A stretch of DNA of 64,000 bases from an uncultured Chlorobiaceae bacterium (GTDB lineage Bacteria; Bacteroidota; Chlorobiia; Chlorobiales; Chlorobiaceae): the NCBI GenBank assembly GCA_903839405.1, contig CAIMCD010000038.1, positions 93,393 to 157,392 of the forward strand, in the 5' to 3' direction. Position 1 is the stretch's first letter. Every line of letters begins with the position of its first letter. The notes below the pieces were generated by a model that was not told the origin of the DNA, ran no database searches, and saw only the letters and a list, made by a program, of their open reading frames with translations. This document shows, one piece after another, positions 24,242 through 32,646 of the stretch. The translations under genes were made by a program, and so were the position numbers.

Positions 24242-26266
24242 ATGGCAACAAAAATTCTCGGCAATGTGAATGCAGCCATCGGAAGCCGTTTTTTGAAAAA
24301 CCGGAATCAAGTGGTTTTTGTAGAATATACTACGGGATCGATCAGCCTTTTGAATATGGTTGCCCCATCGCCTGGAGTTGTCTCCCAAGGCAGCATCTTG
24401 CTGAAAGGCACATGGGTTTTTGATTGCGAAACCGGTGCGCTTGACGGAAATCTGAATGGGCCGGGAGATATCTGGTGGGAACAGATCACCGCAGTCAATC
24501 GACAGATGAGGCCGGTTGGAGGCGCAACAATTGTCAATCTGGGCATGGTTGATTTTGCTTCCGTTACGCCCTACATTCTTCAAGCAAAATCCTACGGCAG
24601 TGTGCCTATTCCCGGCAATGACGACCCGAGCAATCAGCTCAAAACCGGAACTGTTTTTGCTGTTCGAACCAACGCCGGAAACATCGCAAAAATCAAGGTG
24701 TCGCAATACGGCTACAATATGCAAATCGACTGGGTAACCTATAAAATAGCCAGTGCATATCAGTCTATCGGTACCGGTTACACCAATCCTGAAGATATTG
24801 CGGTATTTGCTGATGAAACAACCGCCTATGTCACTGAGCGATCAGGTAATGTTTTGCAGGTGAACCTTGCCAGTGCCAACCGGGCGGCGGCGACGCTCAT
24901 TGCGTCCGGCCTGCAAGCTCCGCAACAGATACAGGTTGATGAACAACACAAGCAAGCCTATGTTGTTGAGTATGCAAGTCCAGGCCGGCTCCTGCAGATT
25001 GACCTGACAACCCATGCCGTCACTCCTGTGTTGCAGGGGCTGAACAACGCTATTGGATTGCTCATCTCTGATGATCTTGCCTATGCCTATATCAGCGAAC
25101 AATCGGGCGGCGGAAAAATCACCCGATACTCCCTGCAGGGAAAAGCCAATCTTGTTATTGCTTCCGGCTTGACCAATCCATTCTTTCTTTCATGGGCCGA
25201 TCCGACGAAAACCGCCCTGTTTGTTGCCGAGCGTGATCCGGCAAACCGTGTTTCCCTCGTCAAGACGGTGCCTTATGCGGGCAGTGTCCAGCAGGTTGTA
25301 ACCGGCACAGGAGCCCGTCCATCAAGCGTTGTCAGCACTGGTGCAAGCAATATTGTTATCTCTTGCGACAAGGAGATCGACATCGCCAATATTCTGGCCG
25401 GGGTGGTTCCGCCAACAGGCCTCTTCAAAGGGATCGGACTTGTCCCATGGAATTTGATTACTGCGGCTGGCATGGCTGATACTACTACGCAACCCATTTA
25501 TCCTTACCAGTTTGCCAAAGATTCACCATTTGGAGGTGTGCTCTCGCTGCAAGTCAATCATCAGCTTGCATCCCTGAGCGGGGTAAAAAACTATCGGATA
25601 CTTGTCGATGGTGCCCCCCGTCTTGAGAACTGGTGGGATTTGCAGCTTAACACCGTAAACGGCAAGTATGAAATTCCGGTACAGTTCACTCCAAAGGATA
25701 TCGGTGGTGTTCACGGTTACTACGCTATTCATCAACCTGGCGTTTGGCTTATGAACAGCGATCTGGCAATGATTCTCGACAGCTCCTTGCTCTTCAACGG
25801 AGGCAGGAACTTTACCATCGAGTTTTCCGATGTTAACGGTGCCGTCTTACAGCAACAGCTTTTAAAAGTGCTTATCGACAATAACCCGTGTACGGCGAGC
25901 ATTGATATGCCCACGGTGAATGGCGTTTCCGCCACAACCGATTGCGGTATGCTGAAATTCGCGAACAAGACCCAGCAAGTTACCACCCATTATATTGCCT
26001 CTCATCCGAACCTCTATGGAACCTACTCATGGAGAGTTGGCAAGGGCGGCAAAGGGCCGGTACCCGGCGTACCCGAGTGTGTGGTTGACGGGCTGGTTTC
26101 GCTCTCCCCATTCACCTTTGCAAAGGAGGTCGGTGCCCTGCTGGAGCTCTGCCCGAGTGCGGCTTTTTATGCCACGGTCTATGTTTATGCCAAGGCTATC
26201 AACGGTTACGGACGCCTGAGCGGATACGACGCCTCCGCCATCATTGCTTTTGCCCTGACCCCTTAA
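24242..26266 (+). CDS. Uncharacterised 674-residue protein with a beta-propeller-like domain
   Basis: There is no signal peptide or membrane segment. Residues 1-170 form a domain rich in small and aromatic residues (GTWVFDCETGAL; DIWWEQITAVNRQMRP; IVNLGMVDF). Residues about 175-390 contain repeats of the YncE/NHL propeller type (ETTAYVTERSGNVLQVNL; KQAYVVEYASPGRLLQIDL; LAYAYISEQSGGGKITRYSL). The C-terminal third is beta-rich (WVLMNSDL-like and TYSWRVGKGG segments) and probably immunoglobulin-like. AAGGAGAG marks the start. The gene faces the Roco gene tail to tail. Function is unknown; a structural, binding or recognition role is only a guess, and I did not recognise a named family. Confidence 0.75.
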   Translation: MATKILGNVNAAIGSRFLKNRNQVVFVEYTTGSISLLNMVAPSPGVVSQGSILLKGTWVFDCETGALDGNLNGPGDIWWEQITAVNRQMRPVGGATIVNLGMVDFASVTPYILQAKSYGSVPIPGNDDPSNQLKTGTVFAVRTNAGNIAKIKVSQYGYNMQIDWVTYKIASAYQSIGTGYTNPEDIAVFADETTAYVTERSGNVLQVNLASANRAAATLIASGLQAPQQIQVDEQHKQAYVVEYASPGRLLQIDLTTHAVTPVLQGLNNAIGLLISDDLAYAYISEQSGGGKITRYSLQGKANLVIASGLTNPFFLSWADPTKTALFVAERDPANRVSLVKTVPYAGSVQQVVTGTGARPSSVVSTGASNIVISCDKEIDIANILAGVVPPTGLFKGIGLVPWNLITAAGMADTTTQPIYPYQFAKDSPFGGVLSLQVNHQLASLSGVKNYRILVDGAPRLENWWDLQLNTVNGKYEIPVQFTPKDIGGVHGYYAIHQPGVWLMNSDLAMILDSSLLFNGGRNFTIEFSDVNGAVLQQQLLKVLIDNNPCTASIDMPTVNGVSATTDCGMLKFANKTQQVTTHYIASHPNLYGTYSWRVGKGGKGPVPGVPECVVDGLVSLSPFTFAKEVGALLELCPSAAFYATVYVYAKAINGYGRLSGYDASAIIAFALTP

Positions 26267-26281
26267 GCGCACGCTCTCATT

Positions 26282-26322
26282 GTTGTGGCGGAGGTCGGCG
26301 GTAATCCCACCTCCGCCACAAC
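26282..26322. terminator. Long perfect hairpin between convergent genes
   Basis: GTTGTGGCGGAGGT at 26282-26295 pairs perfectly with ACCTCCGCCACAAC at 26309-26322 across a 13-base loop. No T-run follows on either strand, so it may terminate by another route or protect transcript ends. It sits exactly between the stop codons of the propeller-like and Roco genes. Confidence 0.6.
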
Positions 26323-26332
26323 GGTGAAGCCG

Positions 26333-29300
26333 TCACTCCCGCAATAATTCGGTTATTCTTTTTACAAGTTTGATATAGTGCCGCTCCTGCTCAGGTTTTG
26401 GGAGTTCAGAGAGGGCTTCATTGGGATCGTTTACGGCCTGAAATATGGAGAGCGGGCTTGTGGCGTAATCGCAAGGGTGGATGATGAGCGGCAAAATTGT
26501 TGCCCCTTTTTCTTTTGCGGCTTTAAGCAGGGATGGAAGTTCAATTTCCGCGATGAAGTCCGAAGCAAGAAAATCGGTACTGACCAGCACGACGCCAACG
26601 GCTGCTGAAGCCAGAGCCTCCTCAATTTCTGTTTTCCACTCCATACCCGGTTTTATTCTGGAATCATCCCAGACATCAATATCAACGCCGCTATGTTTTG
26701 ATGCCTTGATAAAAACCTGCAACCGTTTCAGATACTCATTGTCCTGATGAGAGTAACTGACAAACACTTTCGTTTTTTTCCGCTGCTCATTCAAGACGTC
26801 ATCAATTAACTGCCGGACATTGACCAGCTCATAACTGATGCCGCACTCCACATCCGGTTTGCCTTTTTCCAGGCGCCTTTTAAGGTCAGCATGGTTATAA
26901 AAGAAAGGTTTATCAGACTTTGCGCATTCGTGGCAATTGCAGGGAATCTGCTTGTCCACCTTCATTTTTTCATACTGCGCATTGATTCCATCCAGCTTTT
27001 CAGCGATGATGGTCATAAAGTCCCGTTTGTTTTTGCCGGAGAGACGTATGGCAATGCGCCGTGCATCATAACTTTCAATGACCTCGGCAACAGCTCCTTC
27101 ACGTTCCAACACACATCCCCGCTTCCATACCAGATCATGATTGGAAATGTAGCGGTGCATCTCTACAATGAACTGCGACATAATCCCTTTTGGCATAAAG
27201 AGATCGTAGGCATATTGCAGATAAATATTTCCAGCCGAATCCCAAGGGTATTCAGGGCTTGCAGAAGGCAATTTTTCCGGCACGATGTAGTTGCCTGAGC
27301 GATCAATCTCATAGGTCAGGAAAAACTTTCCCATGAGGCGGAGCAGCTCGTCACGCAGGTTGGCATACTCCTCATCATGCCAAATGGTTGCAGCATCTTT
27401 ATGGCTAAAGCGGCCATGCTGCTTGTCAAGCAGCGGATGGTCGAGCATTTTGTAGACTGCTCTTGTGGCCCAGTTTGCTTTCAAAAAAATGGTTTTGTTG
27501 AGCAGGCTGTCGTCCTGAAAATGGAGGAAGACGCCTATATCATGAAAGTACTGGCTTAGCACCAATGCATCCTTTCTCTCCGTTATACCCTGAGCTTTGC
27601 AGAGATCAAGATACTCAGGCAAGGAGATGGTCTGATGTTGTTCTTCGTCAAGGAGCGTTCTGACACTTGTCCAACGCGCTGGTACAGGGCTTCCGATGTG
27701 CGATAAAGCTTTTATTTGATATCGGATGGCCAGTTCCAACCTGCAAAGGCGCTCTTTATCAGCTTCATCAAAATCAACGGCAAGGATATCACGGATGTTC
27801 GTGAAGCGCTGCCGCAAGGCCCCGCTATCAATATCCCGCTTGCGTTGCTGTTTTTCATTCGAAACAATCAGGAGCGGGCTGTTGCCGCCAAACATCTCGA
27901 TTACATGCAGCCAGTAGTTGAAATCCGCATCCTCCCTCCGGTTATCCACCACCAGTGCGTACAACGAGCGGTTTGAAAGAAAAAATCGGTGGGTTGCCTT
28001 GTAGATCTCCTGCCCTCCAAAATCCCAGATATTCATCCTGAACTGCTTGCCCTCAAGTTTTTTTGCATCAAGTTCAGGGAAATCTTCCGGCCTGACCGGA
28101 AAAAAAATCGGCTTGACATTAATCCCTCGTGTGGTCTCATCATCATTCGGCAAGGGAGCATCATGGTTCTCAAGCTTTCGGGCAAGCGTGGTTTTGCCTG
28201 CACCGGGCTCGCCGACAATCAGCAGTTTAGCTTCAAAGAGATAGTCGCCCTCCTGCTCTTCCATTTGCCGGAAATAGTTTCTGACAGCCTCTTTTCCCTG
28301 TTTTACTATTTCAGGGGGAGGTGTTTCGAGAGGATTATCAAAAAAGGTGATCACGCCATATTGACGGTCTTCACTCCACTGGATTTCCATATTAAAATCG
28401 CAAATCCAGTGAGGCAAGGCAGTAATAGGATTGTTACGGAGAACTAGCGAAGTGAGATTTGAGAGAGCCGCAAGAGGCCGCAGATCGTTGACTTGATTGT
28501 CGGAAACATCAAGCGAAGTGAGGTTTGAGAGAGCCGCAAGGGGCTTCAGATCATTGACTTGATTGCTGGAAACCTCGAGTAAAGTGAGGTTTAAGAGAGC
28601 TGCAAGAGGCCTCAGATCGTTGATTTGATTGCCGGAAACATTGAGCGACGTGAGGCTTGAAAGAGCTGTAAGTGGGCTAAGATCGTTGATTTGATTACTG
28701 AAAACATTAAGCGACCTGAGTTTTGAGAGAGCCGCAAGAGGCTTCAGATCGCTGATTTGGTTGTGGAAAATAGTGAGTGAAGTGAGTTTTGAGAGAGCTG
28801 TAAGCGGCTTCAGATCGTTGATTTGATTGTCGGAAACATCAAGTGAAGTGAGTTTTGAGAGAGCTGCAAGCGGCTTCAGATCGCTGATTTGGTTGTAGAA
28901 AATAGAGAGCGACGTGAGGTTTGAGAGATTCGCAAGTGGCTCCAGATCGTTGATTTGATTGCCGTAAACATCGAGTGACGTGAGGTTTGAGAGATTCGCA
29001 AGTGGCTCCAGATCGTTGATTTGATTGCCGTAAACATCGAGTGACGTGAGGTTTGAGAGATTCGCAAGTGGCTTCAGATCGTTGATTTGATTGTTGGAAA
29101 CATCGAGTGACGTGAGGTTTAAGAGATCTGCAATCGGCTTCAGATCAGTGATTTGATTGCTGGAAACAATGAGTGAAGTGAGTTTTGAGAGAGCTGCAAT
29201 CGGCTTCAGATCGTTGATTTGATTGCTGTCAACGTTAAGAGAGGTGAGGTTTGAGAGAGCTGCAATCGGCTTCAGATCGTTGATTTGATTGTTGGAAACA

Positions 29301-29572
29301 TCGAGTGACGTGAGGTTTAAGAGAGCTGCAAGCGGCTTCAGATCAGTGATTTGATTGCTGACAAAATTGAGCAAAGAGAGGTTTTTTAGAGCAGCAAGCG
29401 GTGTAATGATTCGATTAATATTGTTTATGTCGCACTGAAACAATCCGATACAGGTTACAGAATTGTTTGTATCGACCACATATCCTCTGCTGTGCCAATG
29501 TAACTTCTCCAGCTTCTCCAGCTTGATTCCAAGTTCATCTTCTATCTGTTTCAGGTAATCAAAGTCATTCAT
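26333..29572 (-). CDS. Roco family protein: LRR - Roc GTPase - COR - TIR
   Basis: The 1079-residue protein combines four modules. About 15 leucine-rich repeats of 22 residues (units such as SLDVSNNQINDLKPLAALSN) span roughly 65-405. The Roc GTPase has a P-loop GEPGAGKT at 454-461 and the G3 motif DFGGQE at 517-522; the G4 motif is degenerate (SNEKQ instead of NKxD). A COR dimerisation domain follows. From about 936 a TIR domain begins (KVFVSYSHQDNEYLKRL) and includes LASDFIAEIELPSLL, where the NADase glutamate of TIR enzymes lies. Roco proteins are GTPase dimers known from C. tepidum; a C-terminal TIR suggests an NLR-like sensor with NAD-consuming output, which is inference. Confidence 0.93.
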   Translation of the reverse strand: MNDFDYLKQIEDELGIKLEKLEKLHWHSRGYVVDTNNSVTCIGLFQCDINNINRIITPLAALKNLSLLNFVSNQITDLKPLAALLNLTSLDVSNNQINDLKPIAALSNLTSLNVDSNQINDLKPIAALSKLTSLIVSSNQITDLKPIADLLNLTSLDVSNNQINDLKPLANLSNLTSLDVYGNQINDLEPLANLSNLTSLDVYGNQINDLEPLANLSNLTSLSIFYNQISDLKPLAALSKLTSLDVSDNQINDLKPLTALSKLTSLTIFHNQISDLKPLAALSKLRSLNVFSNQINDLSPLTALSSLTSLNVSGNQINDLRPLAALLNLTLLEVSSNQVNDLKPLAALSNLTSLDVSDNQVNDLRPLAALSNLTSLVLRNNPITALPHWICDFNMEIQWSEDRQYGVITFFDNPLETPPPEIVKQGKEAVRNYFRQMEEQEGDYLFEAKLLIVGEPGAGKTTLARKLENHDAPLPNDDETTRGINVKPIFFPVRPEDFPELDAKKLEGKQFRMNIWDFGGQEIYKATHRFFLSNRSLYALVVDNRREDADFNYWLHVIEMFGGNSPLLIVSNEKQQRKRDIDSGALRQRFTNIRDILAVDFDEADKERLCRLELAIRYQIKALSHIGSPVPARWTSVRTLLDEEQHQTISLPEYLDLCKAQGITERKDALVLSQYFHDIGVFLHFQDDSLLNKTIFLKANWATRAVYKMLDHPLLDKQHGRFSHKDAATIWHDEEYANLRDELLRLMGKFFLTYEIDRSGNYIVPEKLPSASPEYPWDSAGNIYLQYAYDLFMPKGIMSQFIVEMHRYISNHDLVWKRGCVLEREGAVAEVIESYDARRIAIRLSGKNKRDFMTIIAEKLDGINAQYEKMKVDKQIPCNCHECAKSDKPFFYNHADLKRRLEKGKPDVECGISYELVNVRQLIDDVLNEQRKKTKVFVSYSHQDNEYLKRLQVFIKASKHSGVDIDVWDDSRIKPGMEWKTEIEEALASAAVGVVLVSTDFLASDFIAEIELPSLLKAAKEKGATILPLIIHPCDYATSPLSIFQAVNDPNEALSELPKPEQERHYIKLVKRITELLRE
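28911..29070 (-). repeat. Near-identical tandem 66-bp units inside the LRR region
   Basis: The 66-base LRR unit repeats from about 28440 to 29400. Within 28911-29070 neighbouring copies are identical base for base over more than one full period (for example CGCAAGTGGCTCC at 28931 and 28997), with the next copy at 29063 differing first at the following base. Flanking units differ at many positions, so these copies arose by recent duplication or gene conversion. Confidence 0.9.
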
Positions 29573-29943
29573 TGTGGTCAGGGTATGATTGTGCAGTCAA
29601 TGAGGCTTCATCGGTCATGAAACAATTGATCACTGGCGTGAATGCGGAGCGTACAGGCAATTACTACCTGAACACAAAATAACTGCTTCGTTTAATGTAC
29701 ATAACTTTATGTAAACAGTGCAAATAGAATGCTGCGGGGGTATCGGAAAAAATGGTGGAGATGTTTCGCTGGCGCTCAACATGACGCGCGGGCGAGGGTT
29801 CTCGTTGTCACGAGTTGCTTTGCGGAGCAGGCGCGCCCGGTTCATCATTCGTAAGCGCCTAACCCCCTCCCCGAAAACAGGATCATTCTAAAGGAGAGTT
29901 TTTCGGTAATGATGATCTTGAACCAAACAAGGAATCATTGCCA
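29573..29943. other. Intergenic region upstream of the Roco gene
   Basis: No gene is supported here. An open frame on the minus strand at 29630-29848 has no recognisable features. The stretch 29760-29840 is GC-richer than its surroundings and contains CCGAAAA at about 29873 and TTTTCGG at about 29903 as an inverted pair, possibly the end of the insertion-sequence remnant that follows. The Roco promoter should lie here. Confidence 0.4.
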
Positions 29944-30070
29944 TTGAAAAAAGAGCAAATTCACCGAAGAGCAGATTGCCTTTGCCCTCCATCAGGCTGA
30001 GACATGAATCCGAGTGGACGAGATTTGCCGTCAGATAGGTATCTCGCAGGCTACGTTTTTCAACTGGAAA
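29944..30070 (+). pseudogene. IS3-family transposase OrfA remnant
   Basis: Codons from 29951 read KSKFTEEQIAFALHQAET, then a TGA at 30005, then IRVDEICRQIGISQATFFNW to about 30070, after which similarity stops. This is the helix-turn-helix start of IS3/IS911-type OrfA. Two lesions are visible: an extra A in the run after the TTG at 29944 (which would otherwise read start-Lys-Lys-Ser in frame), and TGA where a Gly codon (GGA) is expected between Thr and Ile. The rest of OrfA and all of OrfB are gone. It marks past mobile-element activity at the left edge of the effector-like cassette. Confidence 0.85.
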
Positions 30071-30155
30071 ATTATATTTATATTTAACTCAGTGCAAAGG
30101 TCAGCAGAAAAGATGAAATGTTATGTAATTATTAAATTAATAATTAACGCCGGAC

Positions 30156-32132
30156 ATGCAATCAAACGAAGCGAAAGCCCACGCAACTACGACATCGCTC
30201 AAAAAAAGCACCGTCGCCCCATTCTTTTCGAAAAAAGATCAAGAGCAATCGTCGTTTTTTGGTGAAAACATAGCCAAATCCGAACCGTTTTTCAGCTCTA
30301 AAGCTATTCAAGCAAAACTGCAAATAGGTAAATCCAATGATATCTATGAACAGCGAGCTGATGCTGTTGCTGAGCATGTAGTTGCCAAAGTTGGCAATCC
30401 GGCCTCTTCTGTACAAACCAAATCTGATGCTTCCGAGCTTGAAGATAAATTACAAAAAAAGGAAGACGCCGATGGTACAGCGGGGCTTGCTTCTGAAGCT
30501 TTTTCTAATCAACTGAATGCTACAAAAGGTGGCGGACATCCTTTGCCATCTGAGGTAAGCCATTCTATGGGGAGAGCGATTGGTGCTGATTTCTCGGATG
30601 TGCGGGTACATAGAGACAGCACAGCGGCTAATATGAGCAAGAGTATTTCTGCGAAAGCTTTTACGTCTGGGAACGATATCTATTTTAATGAAGGGAAGTA
30701 CAATCCATCGTCGACAGGGGGGCAGCATTTGTTGGCACACGAGTTAACGCACACGGTGCAGCAGACTGGTGGCCTACAACGTAACATGCTGCAACGAAAA
30801 CCAGACTTATCCATGATGCCAACTGCAACTATTCAACGTAGTATTGGTGATTGGGGTGGATGGCCATGGAATTGGGGTGGCGATGCCGATAAAAAAGCAG
30901 CTGATGGCAAGGTATTGAAAAAAGTAAAACCGTCAGGTTCCAACGCTGGAGCAAACTTTGACTCAGCCGTTAGTGTTCCAACACCGCTGCCAGCCCAGGG
31001 AGATATGCTTGTAACGATGCGTATAAATATTAATTTTCAGGACACTAATTTGAAGTTTATAACAGATAATATTTTAAGTACAGATACCGCTAATTTAAAA
31101 ATTTGGAAGAAAGCTATTGAAAAAGTTCAAAAAACAGACCCAGCCAAATTAAAGTGGTCTGAGCCGGAAAAAGAAAAGGTAAGAAAAGATTATAGAAAAA
31201 ATGTTGATGACGTGTGGCCATCTGATAAATCCAAGTTGACCTTCAAGTTAGATGACCCAGATTATGAAAAATACCAGGTTAAAAATAAATTCAAATTAGA
31301 ATTTACAGATAAAAACCCTCATCATCATTTCAGTATTGTCAAAATGATTGATGGACCCACATTGCGTGCCTATATGGGAGGAGGAATTGGCGGCTTTAGC
31401 GATTCGCGCACTTTCGGAGGTACTCAGTTCAACGGCAATGTCCATAACATGCTTTCGGAGCAATTAGGAGAATTCGATAATGATAGCGCCACGGTAACGC
31501 CCGGTATCAGCGGTCAAATATCGGCAATGGTGGCGAACATAAATAAAATAAAACTTGAGCATAAGTCGGATACTCCGCCGCCGGTGTGGAATATCAGCCT
31601 TATTGGCAGAGCAAACGCTACAGGAGATAAGGCGCACAACCTCAAACTATCCCAACAAAGAGCTAGTGCCGTAAAAGCCGAATTATCAAAAACAATTGGC
31701 AAAGATGTTTCTATTACTTCTGGTACTGATGCTGTAGGTAATGCCGCAGCTGATTCTTCCAATAAATATCGTAGAGTAGAAGCTGTTTTCAGTAATACAA
31801 ATGGCACTGACTTAAATCAAATTACTATGGCCCATGAAACGGGACATTTATTTGGCTATGGAGATGAATATGGTGATGTTGCAACTGGTGGCGGTGTACT
31901 GCCAAAATATACAGGGGATGAAGCAGATAAGACAAGCAAGGCTATTAGGGATGCAGGAATGGGCGAAGATGTTGTTAAACAGCATAGAATCGAAAACAAT
32001 TCAGATAGCATCATGAATGCAGGTAATGTGGTAGGAGTAGGCCATTATTCTTTGTTTTTGATACAATTAAAGAACATAGCAACCGATGCAAAAACCAACG
32101 CACAGGTAAACTGGCAGGTAGTTAAGGGATAA
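30156..32132 (+). CDS. DUF4157 (eCIS-core) protein with OmpA-like and metzincin domains
   Basis: The 658-residue protein has no signal peptide. Residues about 60-205 form a DUF4157 domain: SMGRAIGADFSDVRVHRD, then NDIYFNEGKYNPSSTGGQHL and HELTHTVQQ (HELTH at 195-199). The middle is lysine-rich. Around 475-545 there is an OmpA-like segment (IGRANATGDKAHNLKLSQQR ... RRVEAVF). The end carries HETGHLFGYGDEYGD (H560, E561, H564, G567, D570), the zinc motif of metzincins with Asp as third ligand, plus a Met-turn SIMNAG. DUF4157 is known as a core domain of extracellular contractile injection system cargo; effector function is inferred. No eCIS structural genes are nearby. Two small genes follow on the same strand. 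Confidence 0.88.
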   Translation: MQSNEAKAHATTTSLKKSTVAPFFSKKDQEQSSFFGENIAKSEPFFSSKAIQAKLQIGKSNDIYEQRADAVAEHVVAKVGNPASSVQTKSDASELEDKLQKKEDADGTAGLASEAFSNQLNATKGGGHPLPSEVSHSMGRAIGADFSDVRVHRDSTAANMSKSISAKAFTSGNDIYFNEGKYNPSSTGGQHLLAHELTHTVQQTGGLQRNMLQRKPDLSMMPTATIQRSIGDWGGWPWNWGGDADKKAADGKVLKKVKPSGSNAGANFDSAVSVPTPLPAQGDMLVTMRININFQDTNLKFITDNILSTDTANLKIWKKAIEKVQKTDPAKLKWSEPEKEKVRKDYRKNVDDVWPSDKSKLTFKLDDPDYEKYQVKNKFKLEFTDKNPHHHFSIVKMIDGPTLRAYMGGGIGGFSDSRTFGGTQFNGNVHNMLSEQLGEFDNDSATVTPGISGQISAMVANINKIKLEHKSDTPPPVWNISLIGRANATGDKAHNLKLSQQRASAVKAELSKTIGKDVSITSGTDAVGNAAADSSNKYRRVEAVFSNTNGTDLNQITMAHETGHLFGYGDEYGDVATGGGVLPKYTGDEADKTSKAIRDAGMGEDVVKQHRIENNSDSIMNAGNVVGVGHYSLFLIQLKNIATDAKTNAQVNWQVVKG

Positions 32133-32232
32133 TTGTTCACTTGTCAGAAAATCAAAAGAATCGCTTTCAATAAAACAGATACTCTTGTTCGTATTGACTA
32201 AGAGTTTTCTTGCCCTTTTAGCTCAAAAACCT

Positions 32233-32646
32233 ATGCAGTATTTAAAGACGAAGGCTTCAGTGTCTGGCATTGCAACCGAAACAAGAGACAATGAATCAAA
32301 TAATAAGGCTACTCTTTTGGCAAACGCTTCATTTAAAGTAGTAGAAGGAAAGTCATACAAAGGACAAATGCCTTTGTCATCATTTTTGACTGATGACAAA
32401 GGCAACTTCTATCTGGAGCTGCCTTTGGGCGTGTATTGTATTGTTGAACAAGAGAGGCCGGAAGTCTTTATACTAAAAAAAAGCACTTCAAAAGAAAAAT
32501 GGGATAATCATTGTAGAAAAAAGCAATGGAAAACCCCCCTATTCGTTCTGAGTGTAACGTCAACTGATAGCAAAAAGATTGAACTAAATATACATTTACC
32601 AAGCGACGATCCTTGTTTAAAAAAAATAGTACAAAATGGAAAATAA
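32233..32646 (+). CDS. Uncharacterised protein with a carboxypeptidase-regulatory-like beta-sandwich pattern
   Basis: The protein of about 137 residues from the ATG at 32233 shows a pattern like prealbumin/carboxypeptidase regulatory folds: VSGIATETRDNE, ANASFKVVEGKSYKG, then LTDDKGNFYLELPLGVYCIV. I recognise no named family. A TTG at 32185 would add a hydrophobic stretch (TKSFLALLAQKP) and cannot be excluded; neither start has a Shine-Dalgarno sequence. It lies about 100 bases after the DUF4157 gene and overlaps the next gene by 11 bases, so the three probably form one operon. It could be a chaperone, immunity or coupling protein for the larger product, but nothing in the sequence proves this. 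Confidence 0.65.
   Translation: MQYLKTKASVSGIATETRDNESNNKATLLANASFKVVEGKSYKGQMPLSSFLTDDKGNFYLELPLGVYCIVEQERPEVFILKKSTSKEKWDNHCRKKQWKTPLFVLSVTSTDSKKIELNIHLPSDDPCLKKIVQNGK

Noticed and set aside
28440..29400. Regular 66-base repeats that could suggest a CRISPR or satellite array
   Set aside because: They are in-frame codons of 22-residue leucine-rich repeats inside the Roco gene, with no unique spacers.
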